Source of the DNA: Alicycliphilus denitrificans K601
Lineage (GTDB): Bacteria > Pseudomonadota > Gammaproteobacteria > Burkholderiales > Burkholderiaceae_C
Assembly (NCBI RefSeq): GCF_000204645.1
Contig: NC_015422.1
Location: 2,497,001 to 2,561,000 of the forward strand
DNA length: 64,000 nt
Reading direction: 5' to 3'
Made by a program: the position numbers and the translations under genes. The stretch's first letter is position 1, and every line of letters starts with the position of its first letter. The notes under the pieces are model-generated. The model was not told the origin of the DNA and ran no database searches. It worked only from the letters and a program-made list of their open reading frames with translations. This document shows, piece after piece, positions 39,226 through 50,200 of this stretch.

Positions 39226-39538
39226 GGAGCGCGAGGGTACCACGGGAATGGCCGGCGGCACCCCCCCGGAATGTCGCAAATCGTTGATTTGTTTGAATTT
39301 CAATGAAATGCGTCACGCCATAGGCATTGCCTACGGGCGCTGCCGGATCGTGGTGAAACGGCCGCAGGTGGCGTGGAAGGCGTTTCCTGGCGATGGAGTG
39401 CCTTCTCCTTTTGGTAGCCTATATCGGTGTTTAATTGCTGTTTTTACGATTTCACGGCAATAAATGAAATGTGCTGGAGTGTCGTGCGCATGGTTGTTTT
39501 CCATGCGTCTTGCGCCCCCGCCGCGGAACTGCTTCCCA
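39226..39538. other. Intergenic region, AT-richer, likely holding divergent promoters
   Basis: 313 bp between the NlpC/P60 gene and the permease gene. The stretch 39280-39310 and 39410-39470 are much lower in GC than the surroundings. No convincing -35/-10 pair, small gene or repeat was found. Confidence 0.5.
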
Positions 39539-40963
39539 ATGAACCACGAGCCCCCACCATCAGGCCAGGACCAGCACGGCCACGATGGCCTGCAGCGCAG
39601 TCTCACCCATCGCCACATCCAGCTCATCGCCATTGGCGGCGCCATAGGCACGGGCCTGTTCATGGGCTCGGGCAAGACGATCAGCCTGGCGGGGCCGTCC
39701 ATCGTGTTCGTGTACGCGATCATCGGCACGATGCTGTTCTTCGTGATGCGCGCGATGGGGGAACTGCTGCTGTCCAACCTGCGCTACAAGTCGTTCATCG
39801 ACTTCGCGTCCGACCTGCTGGGGCCCTGGGCCGGCTTCTTCACGGGGTGGACCTACTGGTTCTGCTGGATCGTCACCGGCATCGCCGACGTGATCGCCAT
39901 CTCGTCCTATGCCCAGTTCTGGCTACCCGGCCTGCCGCAATGGGCGCCGGCCCTGATGTGCGTGGGCCTGCTGCTGGGCCTGAACCTGCTGACGGTGAAG
40001 CTGTTCGGCGAGATCGAGTTCTGGTTCGCCATGATCAAGATCGTGGCCATCGTCGCGCTGGTGGGCACGGGCCTGGCCATGGTGGCCGGCGGCTTCGTCT
40101 CGCCCGCAGGGCGCGCCGCCAGCCTGGCCAACCTGTGGAACGACGGCGGCATGTTCCCGCACGGGGCCATGGGCTTCTTCGCGGGCTTCCAGATCGCGGT
40201 CTTCGCCTTTGTGGGCATAGAGCTGGTGGGCACCACGGCGGCCGAGGCCGAGGACCCCGAGCGCACGCTGCCGCGCGCGATCAACTCGATCCCGGTGCGC
40301 ATCATCGTGTTCTACGTCTGCGCGCTGATCGCGATCATGGCCGTGACGCCCTGGCGCGACGTGGTGCCGGGCAAGAGCCCCTTCGTCGAGCTGTTCGTGC
40401 TGGCAGGCCTGCCCGCCGCGGCCGGGGTGGTCAACTTCGTGGTGCTGACGTCGGCCGCGTCGTCGGCCAACGGCGGCGTGTTCTCCACCAGCCGCATGCT
40501 CTACGGGCTGGCGCTCAAGGGCGACGCGCCGCGGGCATTCCACCGGCTGTCGCGCGCCGGCGTGCCTGCGCGCGGCCTGCTGTTCTCCTGCTCGTGCCTG
40601 CTCGCCGGCGCGTTCCTGATGTGGGTCGTTCCCGACCTGGTGCAGGCCTTCACGCTGGTGACCACGGTGTCGGCTATCTTGTTCATGTTCGTGTGGTCGC
40701 TGATCCTGCTGTCCTACATCGCCTACCGGCGCCGGCGCCCGGGGCTGCACGTGGCCTCCAGGTACCGGATGCCGGGCGGCGTGGCCATGTGCTGGGCCTG
40801 CCTGGCGTTCTTCGCCGCCATCCTGGTCCTGCTGTGCCTGGAGTCGGATACGCGCCAGGCGCTCGCCGTCACGCCGCTGTGGTTCGTGCTGCTGGGTCTG
40901 GCGTACCGGGCCATGCTGCGCCGGCAGGGTGGGGCGGCGGGTACGGTCCCGGCGCAAACCTGA
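39539..40963 (+). CDS. Amino acid permease, CycA-like (D-Ser/D-Ala/Gly type)
   Basis: Transporter of 474 residues, APC superfamily, AAT family, 12 membrane helices. Signature RHIQLIAIGGAIGTGLFMGSGKTI at the first helix (split here: RHIQLIAIGG / AIGTGLFMGSG), GELLLSNLRYKSF, and VGIELVGTTAAEAEDPERTLP. The motifs fit CycA more than AroP or LysP. ATG at 39539 gives the standard N-terminus; an ATG at 39464 lies upstream. Confidence 0.9.
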   Translation: MNHEPPPSGQDQHGHDGLQRSLTHRHIQLIAIGGAIGTGLFMGSGKTISLAGPSIVFVYAIIGTMLFFVMRAMGELLLSNLRYKSFIDFASDLLGPWAGFFTGWTYWFCWIVTGIADVIAISSYAQFWLPGLPQWAPALMCVGLLLGLNLLTVKLFGEIEFWFAMIKIVAIVALVGTGLAMVAGGFVSPAGRAASLANLWNDGGMFPHGAMGFFAGFQIAVFAFVGIELVGTTAAEAEDPERTLPRAINSIPVRIIVFYVCALIAIMAVTPWRDVVPGKSPFVELFVLAGLPAAAGVVNFVVLTSAASSANGGVFSTSRMLYGLALKGDAPRAFHRLSRAGVPARGLLFSCSCLLAGAFLMWVVPDLVQAFTLVTTVSAILFMFVWSLILLSYIAYRRRRPGLHVASRYRMPGGVAMCWACLAFFAAILVLLCLESDTRQALAVTPLWFVLLGLAYRAMLRRQGGAAGTVPAQT

Positions 40964-41063
40964 TGCCCTTCTTCGCCTTGACCGGAGGCTCCGCGCCCGC
41001 CCGGCCCGCGAACGGGCCGGTGGCACACTCTGACGCCTTCAACTCCTGCACACCCCGCAATCC

Positions 41064-42482
41064 ATGATGCCTGCCCCCGTCGCCTCTGCCTCGCGTCCGG
41101 CCCTGCTGTGGCTGGTGGCATTGGGCTTTTTCATGCAGACGCTGGACGCCACCATCGTCAACACGGCCCTGCCGGCCATGGCGCGCGACCTGAACGAGAG
41201 CCCGCTGCAGATGCACTCGGTGATCGTGGCGTATTCGCTGGCCATGGCGGTCCTGATTCCCGCCTCGGGCTGGCTGGCGGACCGCTTCGGCACGCGGCGC
41301 GTGTTCATGTCGGCCATCGCGCTGTTCGTGGCGGGCTCGGTGCTGTGCGCGCTGGCGCCCACGCTGGCCATGCTGTCGCTCGCGCGCGTGGTGCAGGGCC
41401 TGGGCGGCGCGTTGCTGCTGCCCGTGGGAAGGCTGGCGGTGCTGCGCGCCTTCCCGCGCGAGGAGTTCATCAGCGCCATGAGCTTGGTGGCCATTCCCGG
41501 CCTGGTGGGGCCGCTGATCGGGCCCACGCTGGGCGGCTGGATCGTGGAGTACGCCTCGTGGCACTGGATCTTCTGGGTCAACGTGCCCGTAGGCCTGGTG
41601 GGCCTGGTGGCCGCTCGGCGCTTCATGGCGGGCGGGGAGGCGCAGTCCAGCCGGGAGTTCGACGCCGTGGGCTACGGCCTGCTGGCTTTCGGCATGGCAG
41701 CCGTTTCGCTGGCGGTGGAGGGGATGGCCGGCGGCGGCGTGCGCGGCGCGTCGGCGCTGGTGATGATGGTCTTCGGCCTGGCCAGCCTGGCTGCCTATTG
41801 GCTGCATGCGCTGCGCAGCCCGAACCCGCTGTTCGTGCCCGGACTGTTTGAGGTGCGCACGCTGCGCGTGGGCCTGCTGGGCAATTTGTTCTCGCGCCTG
41901 GGCAGCTCCTGCATGCCCTTCATGATTCCGCTGGTGCTGCAGGTCAGCCTGGGCTACACCCCCATGCAGGCCGGCATGATGATGCTGCCCACGGTGCTGG
42001 GCAGCATGGCCGCCAAGCCCCTGGTCACCCACATCGTGCGGCGCTGGGGCTACCGCGAGGTGCTGGTGACCAACACCTGCGCGCTAGCGCTGCTGATCGC
42101 CAGCTTCTCCCTGCTGTCGCCCAGCCCGCCGTTCGCGCTGCTGCTCGTGCAGCTGGCCTTGTTCGGCGCGGTGAATTCCATGCAGTTCTCTGCCATGAAC
42201 ACGGTCACGCTCAAGGATCTGGAAGGGCAGGACGCGAGCAGCGGCAACAGCCTGCTGTCCATGGTGCAGATGCTGGCACTGGGCATGGGCGTGGCGGCGG
42301 CGGGCGCGGTGCTGGCGAGCTTCGAGGGCTACTTCGGCCAGGCCCAGCATGCGCTCAACGCCTTCCGCGCCACCTTCGCCTGCATGGGGCTGCTGACGCT
42401 CGCGGCCACGGCGCTGTTCCTGCAGCTGCCGGCCCACGAACCGCCGCGCGCGCATCCCCCGGTGCCGGAGGAGCAGGTCTGA
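41064..42482 (+). CDS. MFS transporter, DHA2 (14-helix, MdtD/EmrB-like)
   Basis: Drug:proton antiporter family protein of 472 residues. Motifs LDATIVNTALPAMARDL in helix 1, GWLADRFGTRRVF (motif A) and GPTLGGWIVEYASWHWIFWVN (motif C region) mark DHA2 carriers. It is most like MdtD. No regulator or membrane-fusion gene is adjacent. Confidence 0.9.
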   Translation: MMPAPVASASRPALLWLVALGFFMQTLDATIVNTALPAMARDLNESPLQMHSVIVAYSLAMAVLIPASGWLADRFGTRRVFMSAIALFVAGSVLCALAPTLAMLSLARVVQGLGGALLLPVGRLAVLRAFPREEFISAMSLVAIPGLVGPLIGPTLGGWIVEYASWHWIFWVNVPVGLVGLVAARRFMAGGEAQSSREFDAVGYGLLAFGMAAVSLAVEGMAGGGVRGASALVMMVFGLASLAAYWLHALRSPNPLFVPGLFEVRTLRVGLLGNLFSRLGSSCMPFMIPLVLQVSLGYTPMQAGMMMLPTVLGSMAAKPLVTHIVRRWGYREVLVTNTCALALLIASFSLLSPSPPFALLLVQLALFGAVNSMQFSAMNTVTLKDLEGQDASSGNSLLSMVQMLALGMGVAAAGAVLASFEGYFGQAQHALNAFRATFACMGLLTLAATALFLQLPAHEPPRAHPPVPEEQV

Positions 42483-42678
42483 CATTGCCTTGTAAAACCT
42501 TGATTTTGGTCACGAGTCAAACCGTGCTTTCCCGGATGTTGCTTTGCTGCCGCGGGGCATGGGCCGCGCCGGGATTTTGCGCGCCGTGGAACCTCGCCAG
42601 CAAAAATCGCCGACAAATGCCGCTATGCTGCCCGGCGCATGCGCGGCCCGCGTGCTGCCACCATTGTCTGCCTTGACC

Positions 42679-45600
42679 ATGTCCTTCTTCACCGCTGTGC
42701 GCTTTTCGCCCCGGCTCTGGCTACCGGGCATGGCAGTGGCACTCGCAGGCTGCGTAGCGAGCTATGCGCTGTGGCGGCAGCAGCAGACGTCCATGGACGC
42801 CATCGCGCACCTGCGCTTCGAGCAGGAGACGCGCCTGTTCGCCGGTGCGCTGCAGCGGCGCATGGAGTCGCATACCGATCTGCTGCAGGGCATGCGCGGC
42901 CTGCTCACCGTGGACCCGCAGCTGCGGCGCGCCGAGTTCGAGCGCGTGGCCAGCGAACTGGCGCTGGAGCGCAGCCACCCCGGCGTGAAGAACATCAACT
43001 TCACCCGCTACGTGCCCGGGGCGCAGCGCACCGCCTTCGAGGCGCAGGCCCGCGGCGACGCCCACATGGACGGCAGCCTGCCCAGGGACTTCGCCATTCA
43101 CCCCGAGCAGGAGCGGCCGGAATATTTCGTCGTCGATTTCCTCTGGCCACGGGAGGGCAATGCCGACGTCCAGGGACTGGAAATCCATTCGCAGCCAGAC
43201 AACCTGGAGGCCATGATGCGCACGCGCGCCGGTGGCGAACTGGTGGCGTCGGCGCCCTTCGACCTGCACCAGGAGACCGAGCGCCGAACCGGCATCATCA
43301 TCCGCATCCCGGTGTTTGCCCATGGCACGCCGCCGGGCCAGCGCGAGGCCGCGCGTTTCCTGGGCGCCGTGGGCGTGAGCATTCGCATAGACGATGTCAT
43401 TCAGATGCTGCGCGCCGAAGGCTACCTCAAGGGGCTGACGCTGGTCATGTCCGACATCGGCCCGTCTGGCGCGGAGACGGGCTCCGCCGCCCTGCTGTTC
43501 GACTCCACGTCCAAGCCCGCCCAAGCCGCCGACATGGAGCGCGTGCAGGAAGTGCAGGTGGGCGGGCGGCGCTGGCGCTTGCAGTTCCAATCGGCAGGCA
43601 CCTTCCTGTCGGCCCAGGAGGCGCGCCTGCCCGGGCTGCTGGGCCTGGGCGGCATGCTGATCACGGCGCTGCTCACGGCCATGGTCAGCATGCTGGTGCT
43701 GCGCCGTGTCCGGGCCCTCGGCGACGTGCAGCAGGCGGGCGTGGCGCTGCGCGAGAGCGAGGAGCGTTTTCGCGCCGTGTTCAGCCAGGCCGCCGTGGGC
43801 ATGGCGCAGGTCGACCTGCACAGCGACCGCATGGTGCGCGTGAACCGCAAGCTCTGCGACCTGCTGGGCTACACCGAGGCAGAGCTGCAGCAGCTGCGCT
43901 TCCAGGACATCAGCGACCCGCGCGACCTGGACGCGGACCTGGCCTTCATGGAGCGTATGCGCTCGGGCAAGATCAGTGAATTCCGCATGGAAAAGCGCTA
44001 CTGCCGCAAGGACGGGGAGATCGTGTGGGCGGAGCTCATGGTCTCGCGCCTGTGCCTGGAGGGCAGGCCCGAAAGCCACCTGGCCGTGGTGCAGGACATC
44101 GGCGAGCGCAAGCAGATGGAGCAGGCCCTGAGCGACAGCGAGCAGCACTTGCTCGGCATCCTGAACCACATGCCCGTGGGGGTGAACCTGGTGCGGGGCA
44201 GGGCCATCGCGTTCCGCAACGACCGCCACGTGCAGATCTGCGGCTATGGCGAGCAGGAGGCGCCCGATGTGGACAGCTGGTGGCGCCTGGTCATGCCCGA
44301 CGCCGCCGAGCGCCACCAGGCGCGCGAGGCATGGAAGGCCGCCTGCATGGCGGCGCGGCATGCCGCGGACGGCGCCATCCGCCCGGTGGAGTGCCACATC
44401 ACCTCCAAGGCGGGGCTGCTGCGCACCGTGGAGATATCGGGCGTGATGCTCGAAGACAGCCACATCGTGACCATGGTGGACCAGAGCCAGCGCAGGCAGG
44501 CCGAGGAAGAGGTGCGCTACCTGGCCTACAACGACCCGCTCACCGGCCTGCCCAACCGGCGCCTGCTGCTCGACCGCCTGCAGCAGGCCCTGGCGATGAG
44601 CGCGCGCCACCAGCTGTGCGGCGCGGTGCTGATGCTGGACCTGGACAACTTCAAGCACATCAACGAGACCCAGGGCCACGACATGGGCGACCGCCTACTG
44701 CACGCCGTGGCCCTGCGGCTGCGCGCCTGCATACCCGAGGACGACACGCTGGCGCGCCATGGCGGCGACGAGTTCGTCGTCGTGCTCAAGGATCTGGGGG
44801 CCAGCCCGCAGGAGGCCGCGACCCGCGCCGAGGCCATGGGCCTGCAGATCCTGGACGCCATGCGCGAGCCCTTCGCGCTCGGCGGCGGCGAGCCGCGCCA
44901 CACCACGCTGAGCGTGGGTATCGTCATCTTCCAGGGCCTGCACGAGTCCGCTGACGAACTGCTCAAGCGCAGCGACATGGCCATGTACGAGGCCAAGGCC
45001 GCAGGCCGCGACGCCCTGCGCTTCTTCGACCCGCAGGTGCAGGCCCAGATGACGGCGCGCGTGGCGCTGGAGGCGGACATGCGCTCCGGCCTGGAGGCCG
45101 GCGAGTTCGAGCTCTTCTACCAGCCCAAGATGGTCCACGGGCGCATCACGGGCGCCGAGGCCCTGCTGCGCTGGAAGCATCCGGTCAAGGGCTACATCCC
45201 GCCGTCGGAATTCATACCCCTGGCCGAGCAGTCCGGGCTCATTCTGCGCATGGGGCAATGGGTGCTGCGCACGGCCTGCGAGCGGCTGGCCCTGTGGAGC
45301 AGCCATCCGGTGCTGGGCCAGCTGTCGGTGGCCGTCAACGTGAGCCCGCGCCAGTTCCACGAGGCGGGCTTCGTGCCCGAGGTGCTGGAGGCGCTGGCCG
45401 GCACCGGTGCCGACGCGCGCCGGCTGCGGCTGGAGCTGACCGAGGGCCTGCTGCTGCAGGACGTGGAGGACACCGTCGCCAAGATGGTGCAACTGCGCGG
45501 CTACGGCGTGGGCTTCTCGCTGGACGACTTCGGCACGGGCTATTCCTCGCTGGCCTATTTGAAGCGCCTGCCGCTGCATGAACTCAAGATCGACCAGAGC

Positions 45601-45843
45601 TTCGTGCGCGACGTGCTCACCGATCCCAACGACGCCGCCATCGCGCGCACCATCGTCGCGCTGGGCACCAGCCTGGGCCTGCAGGTCGTGGCCGAGGGCG
45701 TAGAGACCGAGGCCCAGCGCGTCTTCCTGGAGCGCAGCGGCTGCCACGCCTGGCAGGGCTATCTGCTGAGCCGGCCTCTGCCCGGGCTGGCCTTCGAGGA
45801 CCTGGTGCTCGAACATGCCGCCAGCGCCGGCGCCACGGCCTGA
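42679..45843 (+). CDS. Membrane CHASE-PAS-GGDEF-EAL protein (cyclic di-GMP turnover)
   Basis: Protein of 1054 residues. A membrane helix ([17 protein letters not shown]), a periplasmic CHASE domain (to about 300), a second helix ([17 protein letters not shown]), two PAS domains, GGDEF (residues 695-699, intact HGGDEFVVV) and EAL (Glu827 in [11 protein letters not shown], later [11 protein letters not shown]). Both catalytic signatures look complete, so it may make or break c-di-GMP; no clear RxxD inhibition site precedes GGDEF. Start at 42679 (MSFFTAV) places the first helix near the N-terminus; the upstream frame is open. Confidence 0.9.
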   Translation: MSFFTAVRFSPRLWLPGMAVALAGCVASYALWRQQQTSMDAIAHLRFEQETRLFAGALQRRMESHTDLLQGMRGLLTVDPQLRRAEFERVASELALERSHPGVKNINFTRYVPGAQRTAFEAQARGDAHMDGSLPRDFAIHPEQERPEYFVVDFLWPREGNADVQGLEIHSQPDNLEAMMRTRAGGELVASAPFDLHQETERRTGIIIRIPVFAHGTPPGQREAARFLGAVGVSIRIDDVIQMLRAEGYLKGLTLVMSDIGPSGAETGSAALLFDSTSKPAQAADMERVQEVQVGGRRWRLQFQSAGTFLSAQEARLPGLLGLGGMLITALLTAMVSMLVLRRVRALGDVQQAGVALRESEERFRAVFSQAAVGMAQVDLHSDRMVRVNRKLCDLLGYTEAELQQLRFQDISDPRDLDADLAFMERMRSGKISEFRMEKRYCRKDGEIVWAELMVSRLCLEGRPESHLAVVQDIGERKQMEQALSDSEQHLLGILNHMPVGVNLVRGRAIAFRNDRHVQICGYGEQEAPDVDSWWRLVMPDAAERHQAREAWKAACMAARHAADGAIRPVECHITSKAGLLRTVEISGVMLEDSHIVTMVDQSQRRQAEEEVRYLAYNDPLTGLPNRRLLLDRLQQALAMSARHQLCGAVLMLDLDNFKHINETQGHDMGDRLLHAVALRLRACIPEDDTLARHGGDEFVVVLKDLGASPQEAATRAEAMGLQILDAMREPFALGGGEPRHTTLSVGIVIFQGLHESADELLKRSDMAMYEAKAAGRDALRFFDPQVQAQMTARVALEADMRSGLEAGEFELFYQPKMVHGRITGAEALLRWKHPVKGYIPPSEFIPLAEQSGLILRMGQWVLRTACERLALWSSHPVLGQLSVAVNVSPRQFHEAGFVPEVLEALAGTGADARRLRLELTEGLLLQDVEDTVAKMVQLRGYGVGFSLDDFGTGYSSLAYLKRLPLHELKIDQSFVRDVLTDPNDAAIARTIVALGTSLGLQVVAEGVETEAQRVFLERSGCHAWQGYLLSRPLPGLAFEDLVLEHAASAGATA

Positions 45844-45857
45844 ATACCCCCTGGCAC

Positions 45858-46187
45858 ATGCAGGCGCTCGCGACCCTCGGCCTTTTCCTTGCCACGGCCC
45901 TGGCGGAAATCGTCGGCTGCTACCTGCCCTGGCTGTGGCTGCGCCAGGGGCGCAGCGCCTGGCTGCTGCTGCCGGCCGCCGCCAGCCTGGCGCTGTTCGC
46001 CTGGCTGCTCACGCTGCACCCGGCGGCGGCGGGCCGCGTGTACGCGGCCTACGGCGGCGTCTACGTGGCCGTGGCGCTGCTCTGGCTGTGGGCCGTGGAC
46101 GGCATACGCCCCGGACCCTGGGACTGGCTGGGCGTGGCCGTCACGCTGTGCGGCATGGCCATCATCGCGTTCGCGCCGCGCAGCTGA
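45858..46187 (+). CDS. YnfA/UPF0060 family membrane protein
   Basis: Protein of 109 residues with four membrane helices; [19 protein letters not shown] and [19 protein letters not shown] are the family signatures. Function unknown, sometimes compared with small drug/cation transporters. It starts 14 bp after the EAL gene. Confidence 0.94.
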   Translation: MQALATLGLFLATALAEIVGCYLPWLWLRQGRSAWLLLPAAASLALFAWLLTLHPAAAGRVYAAYGGVYVAVALLWLWAVDGIRPGPWDWLGVAVTLCGMAIIAFAPRS

Positions 46188-46200
46188 GCGACGCGCTCTT

Positions 46201-46254
46201 CAATCCATAGCTGTTCCCGCTTGCTGGACGGGTGCTGGAGGCATTTCTTTTATG
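46201..46254. repeat. Palindromic repeat, copy 9
   Basis: CCATAGCTGTTCCCGCTTGC, then GGGTGCTGGAGGCATTTC. Between ynfA-like gene and the PEP-CTERM gene's terminator. Confidence 0.65.
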
Positions 46255-46269
46255 AATGCACGGCGGACT

Positions 46270-46305
46270 GCCCAAAAACGAAGAAGCGCTTGGCGGGCGC
46301 TTCTT
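46270..46305 (-). terminator. Terminator of the PEP-CTERM gene
   Basis: AAGAAGCGC (46281-46289) pairs with GCGCTTCTT (46297-46305). Read on the minus strand it is followed by CGTTTTTGGG. Confidence 0.75.
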
Positions 46306-46341
46306 GCAGGAGGGGGCAGGGCGAGCGAATCGCCCGCTGTT

Positions 46342-47001
46342 TCAGGCCTTGCGGCGGCGTGCCAGCCCGGCGCCGAGCAGGCCCAGGCCCACCAGCGCGA
46401 GCGAGGCGGGCTCGGGAACCTGCGAACCGCAGCCGGCCGTGCCCACGATGCAGCCCGCGAATTCAAGCGACCCGCCGCCGCTGCCGACGCTTTGGAACTT
46501 CACGCTGTAGGGGCTCGTGAACTCGAGCCCGTTCGTGAGGAAGTTCCCCGAGGTGCCCAGCGTCAGGGTGAAGGATTCGGTCATCCCCTCGCCAACGCCC
46601 TGGTTGCCACCACCGGAGCAGTTGTTCCCATCCCAGAGGCAAAGGTCCACGGAATTGAAGGATGGGAAGTTGACGTTCCGCGAAGCCCCCCAGCCTCCGT
46701 TGGACACGGCGGATATCAACGTGGGGCTCACGATATCGATCCCGAACGACGTCAGCCGGTTATTCCCCGGGCCGGTGGAGTCGTTCGAGATCTGCACCCC
46801 GAAGACCGCTTGCGTGGCGGTCAGCGAGTTGAGCGTGAACTGCACCGTCGCGGACAGCGTGGCGCCCTGGTAGGTCGCCGAATACAGGATGGAGCTGACA
46901 TCCCCTGCATCGTCGAAAAGCATGACCGAAGCATTGGCGCTGCCGACTCCCGCCAAGCCACAGCACAGCGCGATGGCTTGCAGAGTTTTCTTGAGTTTCA
47001 T
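46342..47001 (-). CDS. PEP-CTERM sorting-domain exported protein
   Basis: Protein of 219 residues. Signal peptide ends near GVGSANAS. The C-terminus is the PEP-CTERM anchor: VPEPASLALVGLGLLGAGLA then RRRKA. The body is Ser/Thr/Gly/Asn-rich and has four cysteines. Such proteins are processed by exosortase and usually go with exopolysaccharide; no exosortase gene is in the window. A ribosome site GGAGG precedes the ATG. A sigma-54-type promoter lies upstream. Confidence 0.93.
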   Translation of the reverse strand: MKLKKTLQAIALCCGLAGVGSANASVMLFDDAGDVSSILYSATYQGATLSATVQFTLNSLTATQAVFGVQISNDSTGPGNNRLTSFGIDIVSPTLISAVSNGGWGASRNVNFPSFNSVDLCLWDGNNCSGGGNQGVGEGMTESFTLTLGTSGNFLTNGLEFTSPYSVKFQSVGSGGGSLEFAGCIVGTAGCGSQVPEPASLALVGLGLLGAGLARRRKA

Positions 47002-47041
47002 GGTGGGGCCCTCCGAGATTCATGTATGTATATGCAGTTAT

Positions 47042-47058
47042 AAGCATGATCCATGCCA
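47042..47058 (-). promoter_or_regulatory. Sigma-54-type (-24/-12) promoter of the PEP-CTERM gene
   Basis: On the minus strand TGGCATGGATCATGCTT has GG and GC 10 nt apart, close to the consensus TGGCAC-N5-TTGC. It starts about 40 bp upstream of the gene. Exosortase-associated regulator PrsR, known from PEP-CTERM systems, is a sigma-54 activator. Confidence 0.65.
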
Positions 47059-47269
47059 AAATAAAAAACCGTATTCGATTCAATGGCTTGGCCCGGGTGG
47101 CAAGCGTGATGGCCGCCGTGGTGTAAAGAAAACCGACAGTCATGGGCAGGATCGCCGCGGGGAACGGCCGGGCAGGCATGCGCATGCGGCGCAGCGGCGC
47201 CATCGGCTCAGTTAACATCCACCCTTTGAACCGCCGGGTACGCCAGCGGCGCGGTGTTACAGGTAATTC

Positions 47270-50200
47270 GTGCGTCTCAACTCGATCAAACTCGCCGGCT
47301 TCAAGTCGTTCGCCGAGCCCACCAACTTCCAGCTCCCGGGCCAGCTGGTGGGCGTGGTGGGCCCCAACGGCTGCGGCAAGTCCAACATCATGGACGCCGT
47401 GCGCTGGGTGCTGGGCGAGTCCAAGGCCAGCGAGCTGCGCGGCGAGTCCATGCAGGACGTGATCTTCAACGGCACCACGAGCCGCAAGCCCGCCAGTCGC
47501 GCCAGCGTGGAGCTGATCTTCGACAACGCCGACCACCGCGCCGGCGGCCAGTGGAACCAGTTCACCGAGATCGCCGTCAAGCGCGTGCTCACGCGCGACG
47601 GCACGAGCAGCTACTACATCAACAACCAGCCCGTGCGCCGGCGCGACGTGCAGGACGTGTTCCTCGGCACGGGCCTGGGCCCGCGCGCCTACGCCATCAT
47701 CGGCCAGGGCACGATCAGCCGCATCATCGAGAGCCGCCCCGAGGAGCTGCGCCTGTTCCTGGAGGAAGCCGCGGGCGTTTCCAAGTACAAGGAGCGTCGG
47801 CGCGAGACCGAGAACCGCCTGGCCGACACGCGCGAGAACCTCACGCGCGTGGAGGACATACTGCGCGAGCTCAACGCCAACCTCGAGAAGCTGGAGAAGC
47901 AGGCCGAGGTGGCGGCCAAATACAACGCCCTGCAGCAGGACGTGACGCTCAAGCAGCATCAGCTGTGGTACCTGAAGCGCGCCGACGCCGAGGCCGAGCA
48001 GGCCCGCGTGCGCACCGAGGGCCTGCAGGCCGTGAACGACCTGGAATCGCGCATGGCCGACCTGCGCAGCGTGGAGGCGGACCTGGAGGCCATACGCCAG
48101 GCGCACTACGAAGCCGGCGATCAGGTCAACCAGGCCCAGGGCAAGCTGTACGAGGCCACGGCCGAGGTCGGCAAGCTGGAGGCCGAGATCCGCTACGTGG
48201 TCGAGGGCCGCCAGCGCGTGGAGCAGCGCCTGGTGCAGCTGGCCGCGCAGATCCAGGACTGGTCCGCGCGCAAGGAGGAGGCCGAGGCCGAGCTGGAGAC
48301 TCTCGAAGGCGCGGGCATGGACGCCGAGGAGCAGGCCGAGCTGCTTGCCGCCCAGGTGGAGGAGCAGGCCGCCCAGATCCCTGAGCTGGAGGACGCCCTG
48401 CGCCAGAGCCAGCAGCGCAGCGAGGAGCAGCGCGCCGCCGTGGTGCAGATCCAGCAGCAGATCCAGGTGCTGGCCGCCGAGCAGCGCAGCCTGGATGAGC
48501 AAAGCCGCCAGCTCGACGCGCGCTTCGAGCGCCTGCGCGCCGACAGGAGCGCCCTGGCCGCGCCCGACGAGGCGCGCCTGGCCCAGATGCGCCAGCAACT
48601 GGACGAGGCGCAGGAAGCGGCCGAGATGGCCGAGGCGCGCCTGGCCGAGCTGCAGGACAGCGTGCCCCAGCTCGACGAGGAGCGCCGCGCGCGCCAGCAG
48701 GCCGTGAACCAGGAGACTGCGCGCCAGGCCGACCTGTCGGCGCGCCTGGAGGCGCTCAAGGCGCTGCAGGACAAAGTGAAGGTTTCGGCCAAGCTCCAGC
48801 CCTGGCTCGCCAGGCATGGGCTGGACGGGCTGCAGGGCCTGTGGAGCCGCATCCACATCGAGCCCGGCTGGGAGAACGCGCTGGAGGCCGCGCTGCGCGA
48901 GCGCCTGTCCGCGCTGCCCGTGGGCCGGCTGGACATGGTGCGCGGCTTCCTCGGCGCGGGCGGGCAGGACGCGCCGCCCGCGCGCCTGGCCTTCTACAGC
49001 GCGCCGGCCGCTCCCGCGCCCGACGCGAGCACGCGCCAGCCGCGCCTGTCCGACCTGCTGCGCGTGCACGACGCGGGCCTGCGCGCCGTGCTCGTGGACT
49101 GGCTGCAGGGCTGCTACACCGCGCCGTCGCTTGACGAGGCGCTGGCCCAGCGCGCGCAGCTGCAGCCGGGCGAGGCCTTCTACGTGGCCAGCGGCCACGC
49201 CGTGGGCGCACACAGCCTGAGCTTCTACGCGCAGGACTCGGAGCAGTCGGGGTTGCTCGCGCGCGCGCAGGAGATCGAGCACCTGGAGAAAGAGCTGCGC
49301 GCCCAGGCCCTGATCGCCGAGGAGGCGCGTACGGCCCTGGTGCGCGCCGAGGCCGCGTACGCCGACGCCTCGCAGCGCCTCGTCGCCGCGCGCCGCGAGG
49401 CCACCGAGGCTCAGGGCCGCGCGCACGAGCTGCAGGTGGAGACGCTGCGCCTGACCCAACTGGCCGAGCAGACCCGCGCGCGCAGCGAGCAGATCGGCGC
49501 CGACCTGGCCGAGGTCGAGGCGCAGCTCGCCGACCTGCAGGAGCGCCGTGCGGCATCCGAGGCGCGCTTCGAGGAGCTGGACATGCAGCTCGCCGACAGC
49601 CAGGAGCGCCACGCCCAGCTGGGCGACCGCGTGATCGAGGCCGAGCGGCGCCTGGCCGAGTGCCGCGAGCAGCAGCGCCAGCTGGAGCGGCGCGTGCAGG
49701 AGGCCCAGTTCTCCCACCGCAGCCTGCAGGCGCGCCGCGCCGAGCTCGCGCGCACCGTGGACACGGCGGCCACGCAGGCCCGCACGCTGCACGACGAGCG
49801 CCAGCGCGCGCAGGACGAGCTCGCCCGCCTGTCCGACGCCGCCGCGCAGGGCGGGCTGCAGCAGGCGCTGGAGCTGAAGATGGAGCGCGAGAAGCAGCTC
49901 GCGGCGCAGCGCAGCCAGTACGACGAGCTCACGGCCCGGCTGCGCGCCAGCGACGAGCGGCGCATGCAGCACGAACGCCAGCTCGATCCGCTGCGCGCGC
50001 GCATCACGGAATTCCAGCTCAAGGAGCAGGCCGCGCGCCTGGGGCTGGAGCAGTACAGCCAGCTGCTGCAAGACGCACAGGCCGACCTCGCGGCGGTGGC
50101 CCGCTCGATCGAGGAGGGCGGCGTGCGCGCCGCGGGCCTCTCGGGCGAGATCGACCGCCTGCACCGCGAGATCGCCGCCCTGGGCGCCGTGAACCTGGCC

